DNA of 64,000 bases from NCBI RefSeq assembly GCF_027744825.2, contig NC_071334.1:41889437-41953436 (forward strand). The letters run 5' to 3'. This DNA is from Synchiropus splendidus (taxonomy: Eukaryota > Chordata > Actinopteri > Syngnathiformes > Callionymidae). Shown piece after piece: positions 1 to 12,037 of this stretch (position 1 is the stretch's first letter; the number at the start of each line of letters is the position of its first letter). The position numbers and the translations under genes were made by a program. The notes beneath the pieces are model-generated. The model worked only from the letters and a program-made list of their open reading frames with translations. It made no database searches and was not told the origin of the DNA.

Positions 1-2545
1 GATCAACTAGCGTGTTTTCGCAGCTGTTGTTGTGCATTTCTCTCCTGCTAATTTCTGTGGGTGCTTTATAATCCTTCTAGTACCTTTTCTTGTCGTGAGA
101 GAACATTTCTCGGCCCACATACAAACACATACTCAAGTATTTGGTCTCAACTATGGCGGTAAGACTGCTGTCAATTGTGGAGGTACAGATCGAAAGCAAT
201 TACCATTAGCTGGTAGCTATCTTGAGCTGAGTGTGCATTGTCCTCGCCGCCGACTCTCAATGCTCCCTCCATACTGGCCCTGTGCGTGCAATTTAACAGA
301 CAATCAATACCTAAAGGCAGTTAGCACAACTCCCTTCAACTGCCTCACAAGACACAGTAGTGCATGCACGAGCTGTGCGTATGTCAAAGTGCCCCAGCCT
401 CTTGCCAAAGCAGCCAGAGAAATTGTTCCCATGAAATCTTATTGACACATTTTAACCCGTGTTTCCACCCTGAACCAAGGAGCAAAGTCAATTCTCATTA
501 GAAAAGCAGCTGCGGCGGCTGGCGAAGGAGGTGATGGAAGGTCAGTCAGCCGAGGCCACTGGGGTCAGAGGACTACAGGTCAGGCATAGACCCAAGGTCA
601 AGGTGACAGGAAGGTATCTGTTTGTGATGGTCTTGGTCTCAACCGTGGCTTTGGAATCGGATCAATACCATTAGAGTATCTATCTGACGCGTCACTCCTC
701 CCTCTCCTCCTGTCTGGGCTCACTCTAGCCTCACTAGTTTTATCATCATGTATTTTAACTTCGTTTTTCTTAGCTCAGCCCTATTCATTCTTTTGTGGTT
801 TCATTTAATCGCTTGTCGCTTCGTACCGCTCGGCTTCCACCGTCACTTATGAAGAAACCGGGTCTCATCTTGATACTGACCCGCACAGAACCCTCCGCAC
901 TCCCGCCGCTTGCCTGGAAACGGACAGGCGGAGATTACTCGGGGCCCCATATTGTTTGAACAGCATTTTATTAAGCTGAGCACTCCTTTTAATATTTACA
1001 TTGGTGCATCAGAGGCTTCGGAAATGCTTTAGGCAATTACACACATGACCAAGTCGATAGCCACAGAAACAGCAGAAAAAGCCTTTATCACACCGCCAGG
1101 AGAGTTCTGCCGCACTGGCCATTGATGTCGTTTGCATTTCAATTAATATTAAAAAAAATCTGCAATTCCGGTCTCTTATTCAAAGTCAGTGTCGTAAGAA
1201 AGATTCAAAGAATGCATCCAGAAAAGACTATCGCTTGTGTGTGGTGTAATAATGGCGAGACATGCTGGTGTTTCCACAAAGCCGAGTATATAGTATCCTT
1301 GTGTAAGTCCACAGCTGAATGGCAAAAGTTCCACTTTATAAGTCCTATGAAGAGCTCAGACACACTCACAAAGCATGCAAAGACAGAAATGCGAAGAGAA
1401 GAGCTGTTGGTTTAATTCAAGGATGATAATGGATAAGAATGATCATGAAGCCATATGTTGTCACTGCGACTCAAATGTAATGTGCTTATGATAGGAAGAA
1501 TCTTGTTACCACAGGGTTTTTTTAACCCACATTGTGACAAGCAACAACTGTCAGATATGAAATCTGCTCAGGTTGTGTGGTATTTACTCCAAAACAAAAA
1601 TGATGCCATGCTGCCTTTGAACAAATCTGAGACTCAACGGCAGTGTACACTTAGAGTATGTGTCCCGCCTGATGACTTCTGAGTCATCTCAACATGGTGG
1701 GAGTGAATATGATGACGTATATGCTGATAGAAGGGTGGGCGGAGGGAGACTGAAGTGATTGGTGGAATTTGTGGAAAAGTCGCTGTGATTGGACAAGACT
1801 GCAGCAATTGGCAGAATTCCACTGCAAGACTAATGAAGGCGGTCTAGCTATCTATTCTCCGCGGGATTGATTGGAATTTATGTTCATTGGTGCAATCGCA
1901 ACATCAGCATCTCCTGGAGGGACTGAATTGTGTATTGGCCAAATTATGGATAATACTAGTTTACCCTTCATGTCATCACAGATTTGTTACTTTCACCAGT
2001 TGCATCACTAAGAATGGTCACAGTGTTGACAGCAGTACAAAAGTGGGCTCCGCCACTATGCTGAGTTTGAATGCGGTGACATCATGTGATGATTTGACCA
2101 GTTATGTCGCTTGTCTTTCATCTTTCTTCACATCATGTCTATCACTATTTCTACTCAGGGGTTGGCACAGCAGGTTAGTTACCTCCAACTGAACCGATCA
2201 TGTGCATCCTCCCTACTAACACCGATCCTGAAGCAGTCAGTAAAATAGAGAGAAAATAACATATTCTGGGTTAATTCTCTACGTTGTTTTCAAGATTACT
2301 ATTGACATCCACTTACAAACATGCTTCTTCAATAACTTCTTTTTTTTTTATCTAGATGGAAACAATTGGCTTTGTTCCACTTGTTTCCTTGTGAAACCTA
2401 AAATGACCTGCTTTCCAAAGTGGCTGCCACCTCAGGAACAAAGAGGCAAACAAAGCGCCCCTGCCAATCAGGGGATTCTAATAAGTTATATGAGGTTCAA
2501 ACAAGGAAACATGCTTTTCTTTGATGTGTGCCCAGAACTCTCTGT

Positions 2546-2559
2546 CTACCCCCTGGTGG
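2546..2559 (-). promoter_or_regulatory. CTCF-like binding site
   Basis: The minus strand reads CCACCAGGGGGTAG, matching 13 of 14 positions of the vertebrate CTCF core consensus CCASYAGRKGGCRS (the C near the end is T). It lies in unique host DNA with no gene nearby. A motif match alone has many false positives, so occupancy is inference. Confidence 0.35.
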
Positions 2560-4369
2560 TGTTGTCTGCACAAGCGCCCACAAGCGCAAGTGCAACAAAG
2601 CAGCCAGCATGCACGCTCCAAGGATCATAGGTTGCTTTGATAATCACTCCCATACTCTTAAAACAAATGCAATTACGAAGTTAATTGTGTTCAAAGTGGA
2701 GGCTGGCGGTGGAGGGACAAGTCAGCAATCATGACTGTGCTGACGTTGCAGCCTGTGTGGAGAATAATGGATGCACACAGGGCATATGCAGGGGGTAAGA
2801 GAGGAGCCGTGGGGGCTGATGATTGCAGAGGAGGGGGCCAAGAGGAGGAAGCGAAAGAGTGGGTCTGATGAGCAGTTGGTGGAACTGATGATGAGGTGCT
2901 GAGAGACGGACCAATGAGCAACACCCGGCTTGACCTGCCATTTATCAGAGGATAAACACAGTGTTACCTGGCCACAGAGAGCACAATGCAATTGGTCAGC
3001 AGGGGCATTGTTTATTCAGGGTCCGTAGCCTGTGTGTCCATGCTCACGCCACATCCGCTTCATCACAATTAATAATTGACCTTAAAAATGATCATTTTCA
3101 GTCCCAGGCCTCTTAGTTACCAAAAGGTTGCAAACACATGTGGTGTGAGGGTTTTTCAGATATTCATCTGTTTTCTGGCTACTTTGCTAGTGGGGATATG
3201 CCATGCTTCCGCGTGTTTTTAGTGCGGTCACACCCGACAGACATTCATAGTGGCAAAAATGATTCTGTCAGTTTCAGAATGAAGCAAATAGGACTCAGAA
3301 ATGAATCTAGAATCATAGTTAATGTTAATAAAGATGCAACAAAAGAAAATTTTCTTTCAGCAACACCATTGCAGATTGCATCCACACGACAGACCCCAGG
3401 GAAGTTGCTCTCTAACTTGAGGTGAAGGCGCATTAAAACTTCGATTGGACCATCGGAAAGAAATACCATCTTTGAAAACTATTTTATTCACATCTGTGTA
3501 TTCCCTCAATTGAATCTGTGACTATCTCTATCTTTTGACGCTTTGGCGATGGCAGACGGGAGCCGTTGGTTTGGTTGGAGAGGTGACAACAGATGTGTTC
3601 CCTTCCTAAGAGACCAGATTGTTTGACGCTGACAGTGGAGCATATCATGTAGCCTGAGGTGCTAACAGTAAATATTACAATACCACAAGATGCTCACTGC
3701 ACATCGCTGCTGACCTGCCAGTCAATTATAGCCATTTTGCTCTGTCAATATTTATTGCTAGCACTTGAGTCAATCACACACAGAAGAAGATCCTTTGGAA
3801 GTTTCAGGAACGTTTTGGTGGCTGGTTTGTTCAATGATAAAGGTCTGAGTCAGACCTGGTTCTCTCTAGCCAGATTCATGGTACTGAACTGCATTAAGCT
3901 GTACAGTTCAGAAGCAGTGAAAGCTTCATCTAGAAATCTTCAATGCTCAAAGATATGTGCAAAAAGACACTAATATAATGCCATCTAGCCAGGAGCGCTG
4001 CGGTCAGTCATACCTGTGTCTGATCCAGCATTGACCTGCCTTGTTAACGCCATCTAAATGTAAGGATTGTATTGAAGCATTATACATTTGGGATGCAAAC
4101 ACAAATGGCTGTCCCTCTCCAGCGCGTTAAGGTAGACTTAAGACCTGAAGGGAGAGAAAGTACATCAAATCAACGCCATCAGTGGAAGAAAATGGCACTT
4201 TAAAAGGCCTTTCTGCAGAATAATAGGCAAACCCCGAATTCATGGGATTGCAGTCGGCGTCCTGCTGTGCTGGGTTGTCTCTGGCTCTCTCGTTCATCTC
4301 AGACGGAGCAGCAGTACCGTCCCACCCTGGGTGCCGTACAGATGGGCTCATGTGTGCAGAAATGAGCCG

Positions 4370-4625
4370 CGAGCAATCATTCTCCCCGTTTTCTCCCCCT
4401 CTGCATCTCTGTTTGTCGACTTGCTTTCTGTTTACCTCTGTCAGCCCCCCTCCTTCAACATGCTCCCCTCTTCCTCATCTGTGCCCCTTCATCTTTTCCA
4501 CCACTCATTATCTCGCCCAACCCTTCATGCATCTCTTTCCTCCATCACTTTCTCCATCCACTCTATTCCTTCCCTCCCTCTGTTTCCACCCTCCATCCCT
4601 TTCCATATTCGCTCTACTCCCCTGC
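4370..4625. repeat. Pyrimidine-rich low-complexity tract
   Basis: About 250 bases of almost pure C and T on the plus strand, with clustered CTCC, TTCC and CATC words. It is not a regular tandem repeat. It generates spurious Ser/Pro/Leu-rich frames of 99 and 130 codons on the plus strand, which should not be annotated as genes. Confidence 0.8.
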
Positions 4626-5188
4626 GGTGACTGAGTCCTGGGGCGGCAGAGCTTCGTCTCTGGTCTCTGCGCTGTGGCAGTAGGGGAACTCGGTGGGAGA
4701 CCCGGCGAAGCTGGCTCACCAAGACGCAGGAGCCCATCTCAGGCTTGTGCTCCCGGAAAATCTACCATTCACGCTTCAGCACACAGCAAGGCGCACTGAT
4801 GTAGTGAGTGGGATCGGGAGTTGTTGCAGAAGGAACCCCCCCGCCCCCAACTCTATTTTTCTTGTTGTTTTGGAGACAATTTTCAGCACAATAGCCACAA
4901 CATATACGCTTTTATACGCAACCCGAAATTTGCCTCACGATTTGGATGAAAACTATAGTATGATTTGTTCATAGCCAAGATTAAAGCAAGAGTTTGCTGA
5001 GTCATGAAATAAATGTAAAAAAAATAAATAAAAATAATACAATTGAATACTGGATTTTTATTTATTTATTCATTCATTAGATTAAATGTTGTCAAAAACC
5101 ATAATAATAATCATAATAATCATAATAATTGTATTATTTATGTTCCGTCACACTTTTTTTAAAGGGACAATAACATTTGGAGGACACC

Positions 5189-5195
5189 TGCAGTA
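5189..5195. repeat. Target-site duplication, left copy (TGCAGTA)
   Basis: TGCAGTA directly precedes the left terminus CAACCCAGTCTCAC and is repeated exactly after the right terminus at 17101-17107. A 5-bp GCAGT duplication with termini ACAACCC is the only other reading of the boundary. Seven bases agrees best with both ends. Confidence 0.85.
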
Positions 5196-5590
5196 CAACC
5201 CAGTCTCACAAAAAAACGTGCAATAACAACGTTTGTCCACTTCATGAAAACGTAGTGCTTTGACGAATTTCCCTTAAAAAACGTATCCCAGGTACATTTA
5301 ATTTCTCAATGGCTTAGTGAAGGGCGTTCCTCTGGTCACGTGACTGACAGCTTTTTCCCCTGTCTGAACATAAAACATGGCGGACATCCGTTCTATTTTT
5401 GCTCTAAATTGCGAGATTTTAAAACAATTAAATGCTTTTGTTGAGTTTTGATCACATTTCTAGCGACAAATGTACACTTTATTTTCATATTTTCTGATCG
5501 GTGTATGTTTATGGCGCTTCGTTTTATCGTTTTGACCCAGGTTCTTTAGTGGTGCTCACTGAAATCGTAGTATTGTGACGTTTGCCCTGC

Positions 5591-6170
5591 TGGCCATAAA
5601 TACGCTCCAAAATGCGGGGTTTTAAATGACTTTATTGGCTTTTGATCGCACTTCTAGCAACAAATATATCCTACATTATAATAATATGTGGTCGTTTTAT
5701 GTAAATAACGCTTATTTTCTTTCGTTTGGACCGAGATTCTTTTGTGATTCCCTATTAAAACGTAGTAGTGTGACGTTTGCCCTGCTGGCCATAAATACGC
5801 TCTAAAATGCGGGGTTTTAAATGACTTTATTGGAATTTGATCGCATTTCTAGCGACAAATACATCCTACATTATAATATTATGTGCTTCTTTTATGTAAA
5901 TAACGCTTATTTTCTTTCGTTTGGACCGAGATTGTTTTGTGATTCCCTGTTAAATTGTAGTATTGTAACGTTTACCCTGCTGGCCATAAATACGCTCCAA
6001 ATTGCGGAGTTTTTAAATAACTTTATTGGCTTTTGATCGCATTTCTAGCAACAAATATATCCTACATTGTAATATTATGTGCTCGTTTTATGTAAATGAT
6101 GCTTAGTTTCTTTCATTTGGACTGAGATTGTTTTGTGATTCCCCATTAAAATGTATTATTACGGTGCTCG
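5591..6170 (+). repeat. Three tandem 195-bp units inside the left arm
   Basis: Units beginning TGGCCATAAATACGCTC start at 5591, 5786 and 5981, an exact 195-base period. Each contains CTTTATTGG, TTTCTAGC(G/A)ACAAATA, TTTCGTTTGGACCGAGATT-like words and ends before TGACGTTTGCCCTGC. A more diverged partial unit precedes the first at about 5455-5590. The array resembles a subterminal binding-site array, but no function can be read from it. Confidence 0.9.
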
Positions 6171-6760
6171 CGCTGAAAAACGTGGAATAACGACGTTTGT
6201 CCACTTGGCATACCGTAATGATTTTACGAATTTGCCTCAAAAATCGTTTCACTCTTACGTTTCATTTGTCAATGGCTTTATGAAGGGCGTGCCTCCGGTC
6301 ACGTGACTGACAGCCTGCTCTCCTGTCTGAACACAAAACATGGTGGACATCCGTTCTATTTCGCTCTAAATTGTGAGATTTTAAAACAAAAGCTTTTGTT
6401 GACTTTTGATCGCATTTCTAGCGACAAATATATTCTATATTGGGGTTGTTATCTGCTCGCACTGAAAAACGTGCAATAACTACGTTTGTCCACTTGGCAT
6501 ACCGTTACAATTTGACGACTTTGCCTCAAAAATCGTTTCTCTCGTACGTGTCATTTCTCAATGGATTTGTGAATGGCGTGCCTCTGGTCACGTGACTGAT
6601 AGAACACAAAGCATGGCGGACACCCGTTCTAGTTTTGCTTTAAATTCTGAGATTTTAAAACAATTAAAAGCTTTTGTTGCGTTTTGATCACATTTCTAGC
6701 GACAAATGTACGCCTTACTTTCATTTTTTTCGCTCGTTTCATGAATTTGACGCTTCGTTT
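6165..6760 (+). repeat. Two internal copies of the terminal module in the left arm
   Basis: At about 6174 and 6461 the arm repeats the sequence found at its outer end: AAAAACGTG(C/G)AATAAC, then ACGTTTGTCCACTT, then a CACGTGAC box, an ATGGCGGACA word and TTTCTAGCGACAAAT. The outermost terminus is thus echoed twice inside the arm. The copies are diverged by substitutions and small indels. A transposase that binds the terminus could also bind these positions. Confidence 0.8.
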
Positions 6761-7348
6761 TTTTCGTTTTGACCCAGATTCTCTCGTAGGTGTCAATTCA
6801 ATGGTATTATTGTACATCTGGCCAGTAATTCCGCAGCCAATTGCGGGATTTTAAAATAATTAAAAGCTGTTGTAAGCAGAGTTGTAATCACATGCAATGT
6901 ACTCTTTAATTTTTAAATATTATGTCATGAAATGATATAATATTTATTATCCGACTGGGGAAGGAAGTGGCGTCACGGACCGAATACGTTATTTATTTAT
7001 CATTTGTATCGAATACATTTCTACGCATAATAGTATTATCGGATATTTAAAATCGTGTCAACTGCATATAAAGTCTTTTGGCAAGAAAGGAAGCTCCGTG
7101 ATTTATTCGTTTTGCTGACTCATGCTTCGTTCTCCGTCACTGACGTCAGCTGAAACGCAGGCGGACCATTCCAAACCTCCCAAGCCGTAGTTTCTATTTT
7201 TCATTCTGTTTAAATATGTACACGTGTTGTGGACGCCAACGTTTCTTCGGAGACGTGAATTTATGCTTTGGATGAATAATTAAATTGTACAAACACGTCG
7301 GACTTTGACGTCATCATCAGTGGTCGACCAGAACGAAAACATAGCGGG

Positions 7349-8103
7349 ATGTCCTGCCTGCCGCGGGATGATGGCGTCACATCCGGCATGTACATCTCTT
7401 TTTTAATATTTTAATGGGTCAGAGGAAATTGAAATAAAGGATTTCAGTTCTGTTATGACAATTTCATTCTACTTCAGGGTCAAATTATTTATTCATTATA
7501 TTCATCTCCTTGTACGCATGTATGAATTGCATGACAACATCAAGATCACACTTTTGCAGATGTATTTATTATTATTAACAAATTGTTATTTTTTGGTTTC
7601 TTCCATCCGTACCCACTCAAGTTGGAATATCTTTCCACTGCAAGAGAAAGAAAAAAAAGATTTAATCACTGCAAGGTAAAGAACAATGATCCTTGGTGGT
7701 CTTCAGTTTGTAACACACAAGTGAGCAAGGTGTGGTGTTTGTGGTGAAAAATTACCATCAGATGTGCCCACTACGTCTTCAGGCAAAAATATATACTGCA
7801 ATGAACATTCACTAAAATATTAAGAAAGTACAAATAAAATCATTTACAGCTGCATGTGATATTTCTGTATGTAATAGTTTTAAGGCACTGCACAATCTTG
7901 CATTGTATTGCCTTTATGAGATACATCATGTTTAGAGGCCAGGGCAGTCACTAGACTTATGTCAGCAACAGTGGACTGTGTGCATTGGATTTAAGAATGG
8001 CAACACTTTGATGTAGGGATATTAAAATAATTTTTAGTTTGTGTGGTCATAATTCTAATTTCTTTGTTTTGTGTCTAATTTCATATTTGTATTTCAAGTC
8101 TTA
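7349..8103. other. Transposon interior without recognisable gene
   Basis: AT-rich sequence between the inner edge of the left arm and the last candidate exon of the minus-strand gene. No reading frame is credible. It may hold the 3' untranslated region of that gene. TTTATT-type words are present, but no clear poly(A) signal could be assigned. Confidence 0.5.
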
Positions 8104-9531
8104 TGGTTTTATAACATCACTTTTTACATCTTTGCAAGGCAATGTATGATGTATAATATGTAAGAACCTTTCAATCCATCTTCTGTCTTCCTTCTGGTGC
8201 TTTTTCTTGGAGGTAAGCCTGTTGAGGATAAATATAACTGTTTGTACAGAATAATTCCCACAATATTTTATTACATATAACATCCAATAGACTAACGATC
8301 AAAAACCAATGACGCATCTCGTGCAAATAAACCATGTCATAACATGCTAATCTCTGACATGTCAGACTTTGTCATAGCAACCTGAACTATAAAAAGTCTT
8401 TCACCTAAATATTATAATGTCTACAAATAATTTATGAACCAAAACAGATATTCTGGTAATTGGATTGCAGACATGTCTCAAAGATCTAATTACTACATAC
8501 TCAGAGGGCCTGTGGAGGCTCTTTTGGAGGAGGTTGACGGCTGGCTGGCAGAGGTTGTGGACGGATGGATGGTGGAGGAGGTTGATGGCTGCATATCTGT
8601 CCAACCTTTGTGGAACAGATAGACAATATGATCAGAGTGAGATTTTTGTATATACACACACAGAAATTTCTAATCTTCCAGAGATACTCAGCCTTAAAAG
8701 ACTGATTTACACCACATAAACTTTAAAATTATTTTCCAGAATTCAACATAAAAAAAGCTCTCAGATAAATTAAAATTGTGTATAATTCTAAAGCACAACT
8801 TTGGATCTTGTTGCTTTCAGCTGTTTTTGTCTACACTGAGGAACATTCTACAGCTACTGGCACTGTGGGAAAGATGTGTCAGAGCAGGGAAATAACAGTG
8901 AGACAACAAGGTAAAATGATCAGAAAGCTTTGCAGGGACCAACAATCCTCCACCACAGAACTGTGGTTAGACTCTGGAGCAGATGCTAATGTGGTGTATT
9001 GTTCCACTATATATAAAAACATTTATATGCAGTTATATGAGGGAAAGAGGTTGCTGGTGACTAATGAAGTCAAAAAAGGGCTAATAATGAATGATGGCCT
9101 GATCTGAATCCGGCCCATTATTACATGTGCCTGAAGATGCAAATACATTAACAAACTTACCTCTAACAACCGCCATATATAGGTCCTTCATCCGGTCCAG
9201 GCACTTGCTGGCATGGTCAGTCAGATGCCACTTGGAGTGGACCACCTGACTGGACCAAGTGCCAGGTTTCTTGCCTGGCCGAGCTAGAAACACCACAGCT
9301 CTGTGGCCCAAAGTGTGCAGTTTTTCCAGCTGAAAAAAAAAATGAAATCGCCATATGTTAAGCCATAAATTTGAAAACTACAATTACTGATGTCAAACAT
9401 ACCAGCATTTGTGCCTCGTCCATCACACGTGAGGCGGTGTTGTTTTTTTTTTTGGTTTTTCAACCACTCCTCTTTTTTATTTTCAAAAGTTTATTGCAGT
9501 GCTTATTAGTGGATCCCTGTGGCATCTCGAA
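8104..9531 (-). CDS. Second spliced gene candidate of the transposon, unknown product
   Basis: A chain of minus-strand exons with plausible splice sites. Exon 9403-9531 follows a TTTTTCCAG acceptor and ends at GTATGT. Exon 9161-9329 follows a T-rich CAG acceptor and ends at GTAAGT. A third may start at 9006. The first two join in phase to give ...NTASRVMDEAQMLLEKLHTL... and continue through GHRAVVFLARPGKKPGTW and HLTDHASKCLDRMKDLY. The first exon has an in-frame TGA and an 11-A run between its ATG and this frame, so it may start at the internal MDEAQML or be broken. Less certain exons follow at about 8480-8604 and 8104-8222, the latter ending ...KDVKSDVIKP and a stop. I do not recognise the family. 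Position and strand shared with the transposase suggest an accessory transposon protein or a captured host gene. Confidence 0.35.
8941..9107 (+). other. Short plus-strand frame with an aspartic-protease-like DSGA motif
   Basis: The plus-strand frame contains ELWLDSGADANVV, which superficially resembles the active-site loop of retropepsin-type proteases. The 109-codon frame starting at 8778 has no flanking gag, RT or second protease motif, and it overlaps a candidate exon of the opposite strand. I consider a chance match more likely than a retroelement relic. Confidence 0.12.
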
Positions 9532-9848
9532 CTGGAAAAAAACAAAACGTTTGTACCATGTATGATCCACATATCATTTTTGCCACACACACGTACATAT
9601 ATTAGACCTAATCCCTTTCAGGTGAAAATGAAGTTTTTTAGCCATAATGTAATGTAAACAATCACTTGTAGAGTACTGCAATTACAACGGTTGTTCTTCT
9701 TTATGTTACCGCGGAGTATTGCGGTTACAGCATCCACTGTAAACCGCGAATTTGACAGTTACAAACATGGAAGCGATGGTTGCCCGAAATGATGGCAAAC
9801 ACTTCATATATTTCGCCATATATGACCCCTTGCGTGATAATTTCTTAC

Positions 9849-9960
9849 CTTTCAATATTTAGAGCACGTTCGTCGCATGAAACTTCTTCCTCCCAGCATT
9901 CTACGCGCGCACACGATGGGCTTTTACCCACAATTCCTTAATTTCTGCTGTTCGTAATGT
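9849..9960 (-). promoter_or_regulatory. Possible leader exon and promoter of the second transposon gene
   Basis: On the minus strand a GC-rich, CpG-containing stretch (GTGTGCGCGCGTAGAATGC and a TGCTGGGAGG word) leads into a GTAAGA donor whose exon ends at 9849. The TGCTGGGA core resembles the TCCCAGCA part of the ZNF143-type promoter motif. The only ATG opens a short frame that stops at once, so the exon would be noncoding. It sits just upstream of the candidate coding exons at 9531 and below. Confidence 0.25.
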
Positions 9961-10560
9961 AAAATAAAAAAAATAAAAAATAAAACATCACCTTAAAACG
10001 TAACATAACTTTACATTTTCAAAACGTATAGTGTCAACACCTTAAACGAGGGAATCACACTCAAATAAATGTTTGCTTTAAATCTCGTTGTATAGGTTTT
10101 CTGTCATCAATAGCTCGTTCTCGTGCATTTTTTGCTCATGAGCAAATGAAGTATTATGTCTTTTCAAATATATTAAATATTATGAGCTTGAAACATGAAT
10201 GTCTTATTCATTCATACAATAATCATCTAGTATCTCCAAATGAGTCACCTGATGGACTGATACAGCCAATGCCCTGACCCTTGGCACATCCTATGAAAGA
10301 TGCAAATGTTGTCTTCTATATTGGTTGAAAACCTCAAGACTGGAAGATCAATAGATAAATTGTCAGACTTGAGTAAACTACATTTAGTGAGAAGGTGCCA
10401 GTGTGGACCATATTTCAAAGATAGGTGAGAAAGGAATTTGTGTGTCAATTGTGTATGTGCTATGCAAAGGAGATATTCCAGCTATCTTCTTTGGTGTGGC
10501 TTTCTCTTGTTTTAAAGCTTGACAAATATAACCAAATTAGAGAGACACAATATGCGATTA

Positions 10561-11000
10561 CGTCTTCTTCTTCTCTCTCTTTGGGTTTCTCCCTTCAGTG
10601 GTGGCTCATCCTCCTCCATCTCCCCCTGTCCTCTGCTTCCTCTTCTCTCAAACCTACAAACCTCATGTCCTCCTTCACCACCTCCATCAATCTCCTCTTT
10701 GGCCTTCCTCTCCACCTTCTGTCTGGCAGTTCCAACCTCAACATCTTCCTACCAATGTACTGGCTCTCTCTCCTCTGTACATGTCCAAACCATCTCCATC
10801 TAGCCTCTCTGACTTTGTCTCCTAAACACCTGACCACATGTGCTGTCCCTCAGATCTACAGCTTCCTGATTCGATCCATCCTGCTCTCACTCCCAGAGAG
10901 AAGCTCAGCATCTTCATCTCTGCTACCTCCAGCTCTGCCTCCTGTTTTTTCCTCAGTGCCACTGTTTCCAGACCATACAACATTGGCAACACTGATAGAC
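10561..11000 (-). mobile_element. RTE-type LINE 3' fragment nested in the transposon
   Basis: The minus strand encodes a typical LINE reverse-transcriptase tail: VREARWRWFGHVQRRESQYI, then a WRGRPKRRLMEVVKEDM-like block and an EEEAEDRGRWRRM-like block. The element ends at 10561 in (AAG)n-like simple sequence. The same 3' region occurs at 48778-49005. It resembles the abundant fish RTE/Expander-type repeat; the exact subfamily is from memory. The 202-codon plus-strand frame here is the antisense of this repeat. Confidence 0.75.
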
Positions 11001-12037
11001 CATTGTTTCATGTCAGTTAGTACACATGGCTGAATCTTTCAAATTTGTCACCAAACTTGCTACTCTGTGTTTGTCTTTCATTGTTTAATGGTTTAATTGT
11101 TTTTTTGCCCCTTTCCACCATGCCCAGTTGCCTTCCCAAGTCGGGGAGAGTAGAAGAAAATTCCCATCTCAGCAATTGTCAGATCCTCCCATCAAAAGGG
11201 CGCCAACAAGCTCAACAAACATAGTGATGCCTAACAAATACATGACGCCTGTTGGCCCTTTTCATTCAGACATGAACTCAGAGATAAATGAGATGACTTC
11301 CCTTCCTATCCAGACGTAGTCAGAAAGATACGGTGGCACATCCAGATGTTAAATAATAAGATGTCTTCTCGGGTTAAAATTATTGAACTCTTCCTTTAAC
11401 TCAAAAGTAGGATCTATGACTTGTGCACTCTTAGTGCCTTTGTCAGCAGTATTCAGGATGTAATCCAGGTTATGATATTTCTACCTGTTCTAAGCTAACT
11501 TCGATGAGAAGCATTTACTGATGACCTTACCCATTTAGGTGGCCAGAGGCCATGGAAACCCCGAGTTCTAACCCTAATAACATTCAGAAATAAGTAAGAT
11601 AATGCATTGCAACACCTGCTCATACCATTTGACTCATTATTCCTGCAACAAAACAGCAGTCTCATTCATCGTACTGCTTTGGTTTTACTAAGTTCCTATA
11701 TGTACTTGCACATGATTGAATAACATACATGAGCATTTTAGTGGCAAAAGAAAGTCAGTGAAGTGAGTGAACATAGCCTGTTAATTGACTTTATTGAGGC
11801 TGCATGAAAAGCCGTATTTCACTGCCCTACCAACAAATCTCAAATTAATAATTCATAATTTACATAAAAAGCATCAGCATCTACTTCAAAATAGTAATAG
11901 TACATAACTCAGAAAAAGAGTCAATTGCAGGACAGTTTATTTTAACATTTCACATTCATACTGCAGGCCAGGTAATTACAACAGTTTTCCTCATTTTATA
12001 ATGAGGGAGGTCAAAGTTCAGAAGAGGAGCTACAATG
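11001..12037. other. Transposon interior, nothing recognised
   Basis: AT-rich sequence between the nested LINE fragment and the last exon of the transposase gene. Only short frames occur, the longest 63 codons. It would contain the 3' untranslated region of the transposase gene, but no clear polyadenylation site is assigned. Confidence 0.5.

Larger units (their letters stand above)
1..5188. other. Host intergenic or intronic DNA, no gene recognised
   Basis: No reading frame here resembles a known protein, and none is flanked by splice signals in a consistent way. The longest frames (137 aa from position 32, 130 aa from 4242) have low-complexity or compositionally odd translations; the second is simply a translated pyrimidine-rich tract. 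A stretch around 930-1060 (an AT-rich block next to a GC-rich one) has the texture of a conserved noncoding element, but I cannot test conservation. No repeat family is recognised before the transposon boundary at 5189. Confidence 0.6.
5196..7348 (+). repeat. Left inverted arm of the KDZ-type transposon
   Basis: This 2,153-base arm is matched in reverse complement by 15202-17100. From outside to inside it contains a terminal module (5196 to about 5560), three tandem 195-bp units, two further modules that begin with a copy of the terminal sequence (about 6170 and 6458), and an inner block (about 6760-7348). The inner block ends with ACATAGCGG, corresponding to ACATGGCGG in the other arm. CACGTGAC occurs at 5337, 6300 and 6589, each followed 38-40 bases after its first base by an ATGG(C/T)GGACA(T/C)CCG word. 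No stretch of the arm looks protein-coding. Confidence 0.92.

Noticed and set aside
4242..4634. 130-codon plus frame and overlapping 99-codon frame
   Set aside because: Translation of a pyrimidine-rich tract; Ser/Pro/Leu-rich in every frame with no domain.
10425..11033. 202-codon plus frame
   Set aside because: Most of it is the antisense of an RTE-type LINE tail whose minus-strand translation is a recognisable RT C-terminus.
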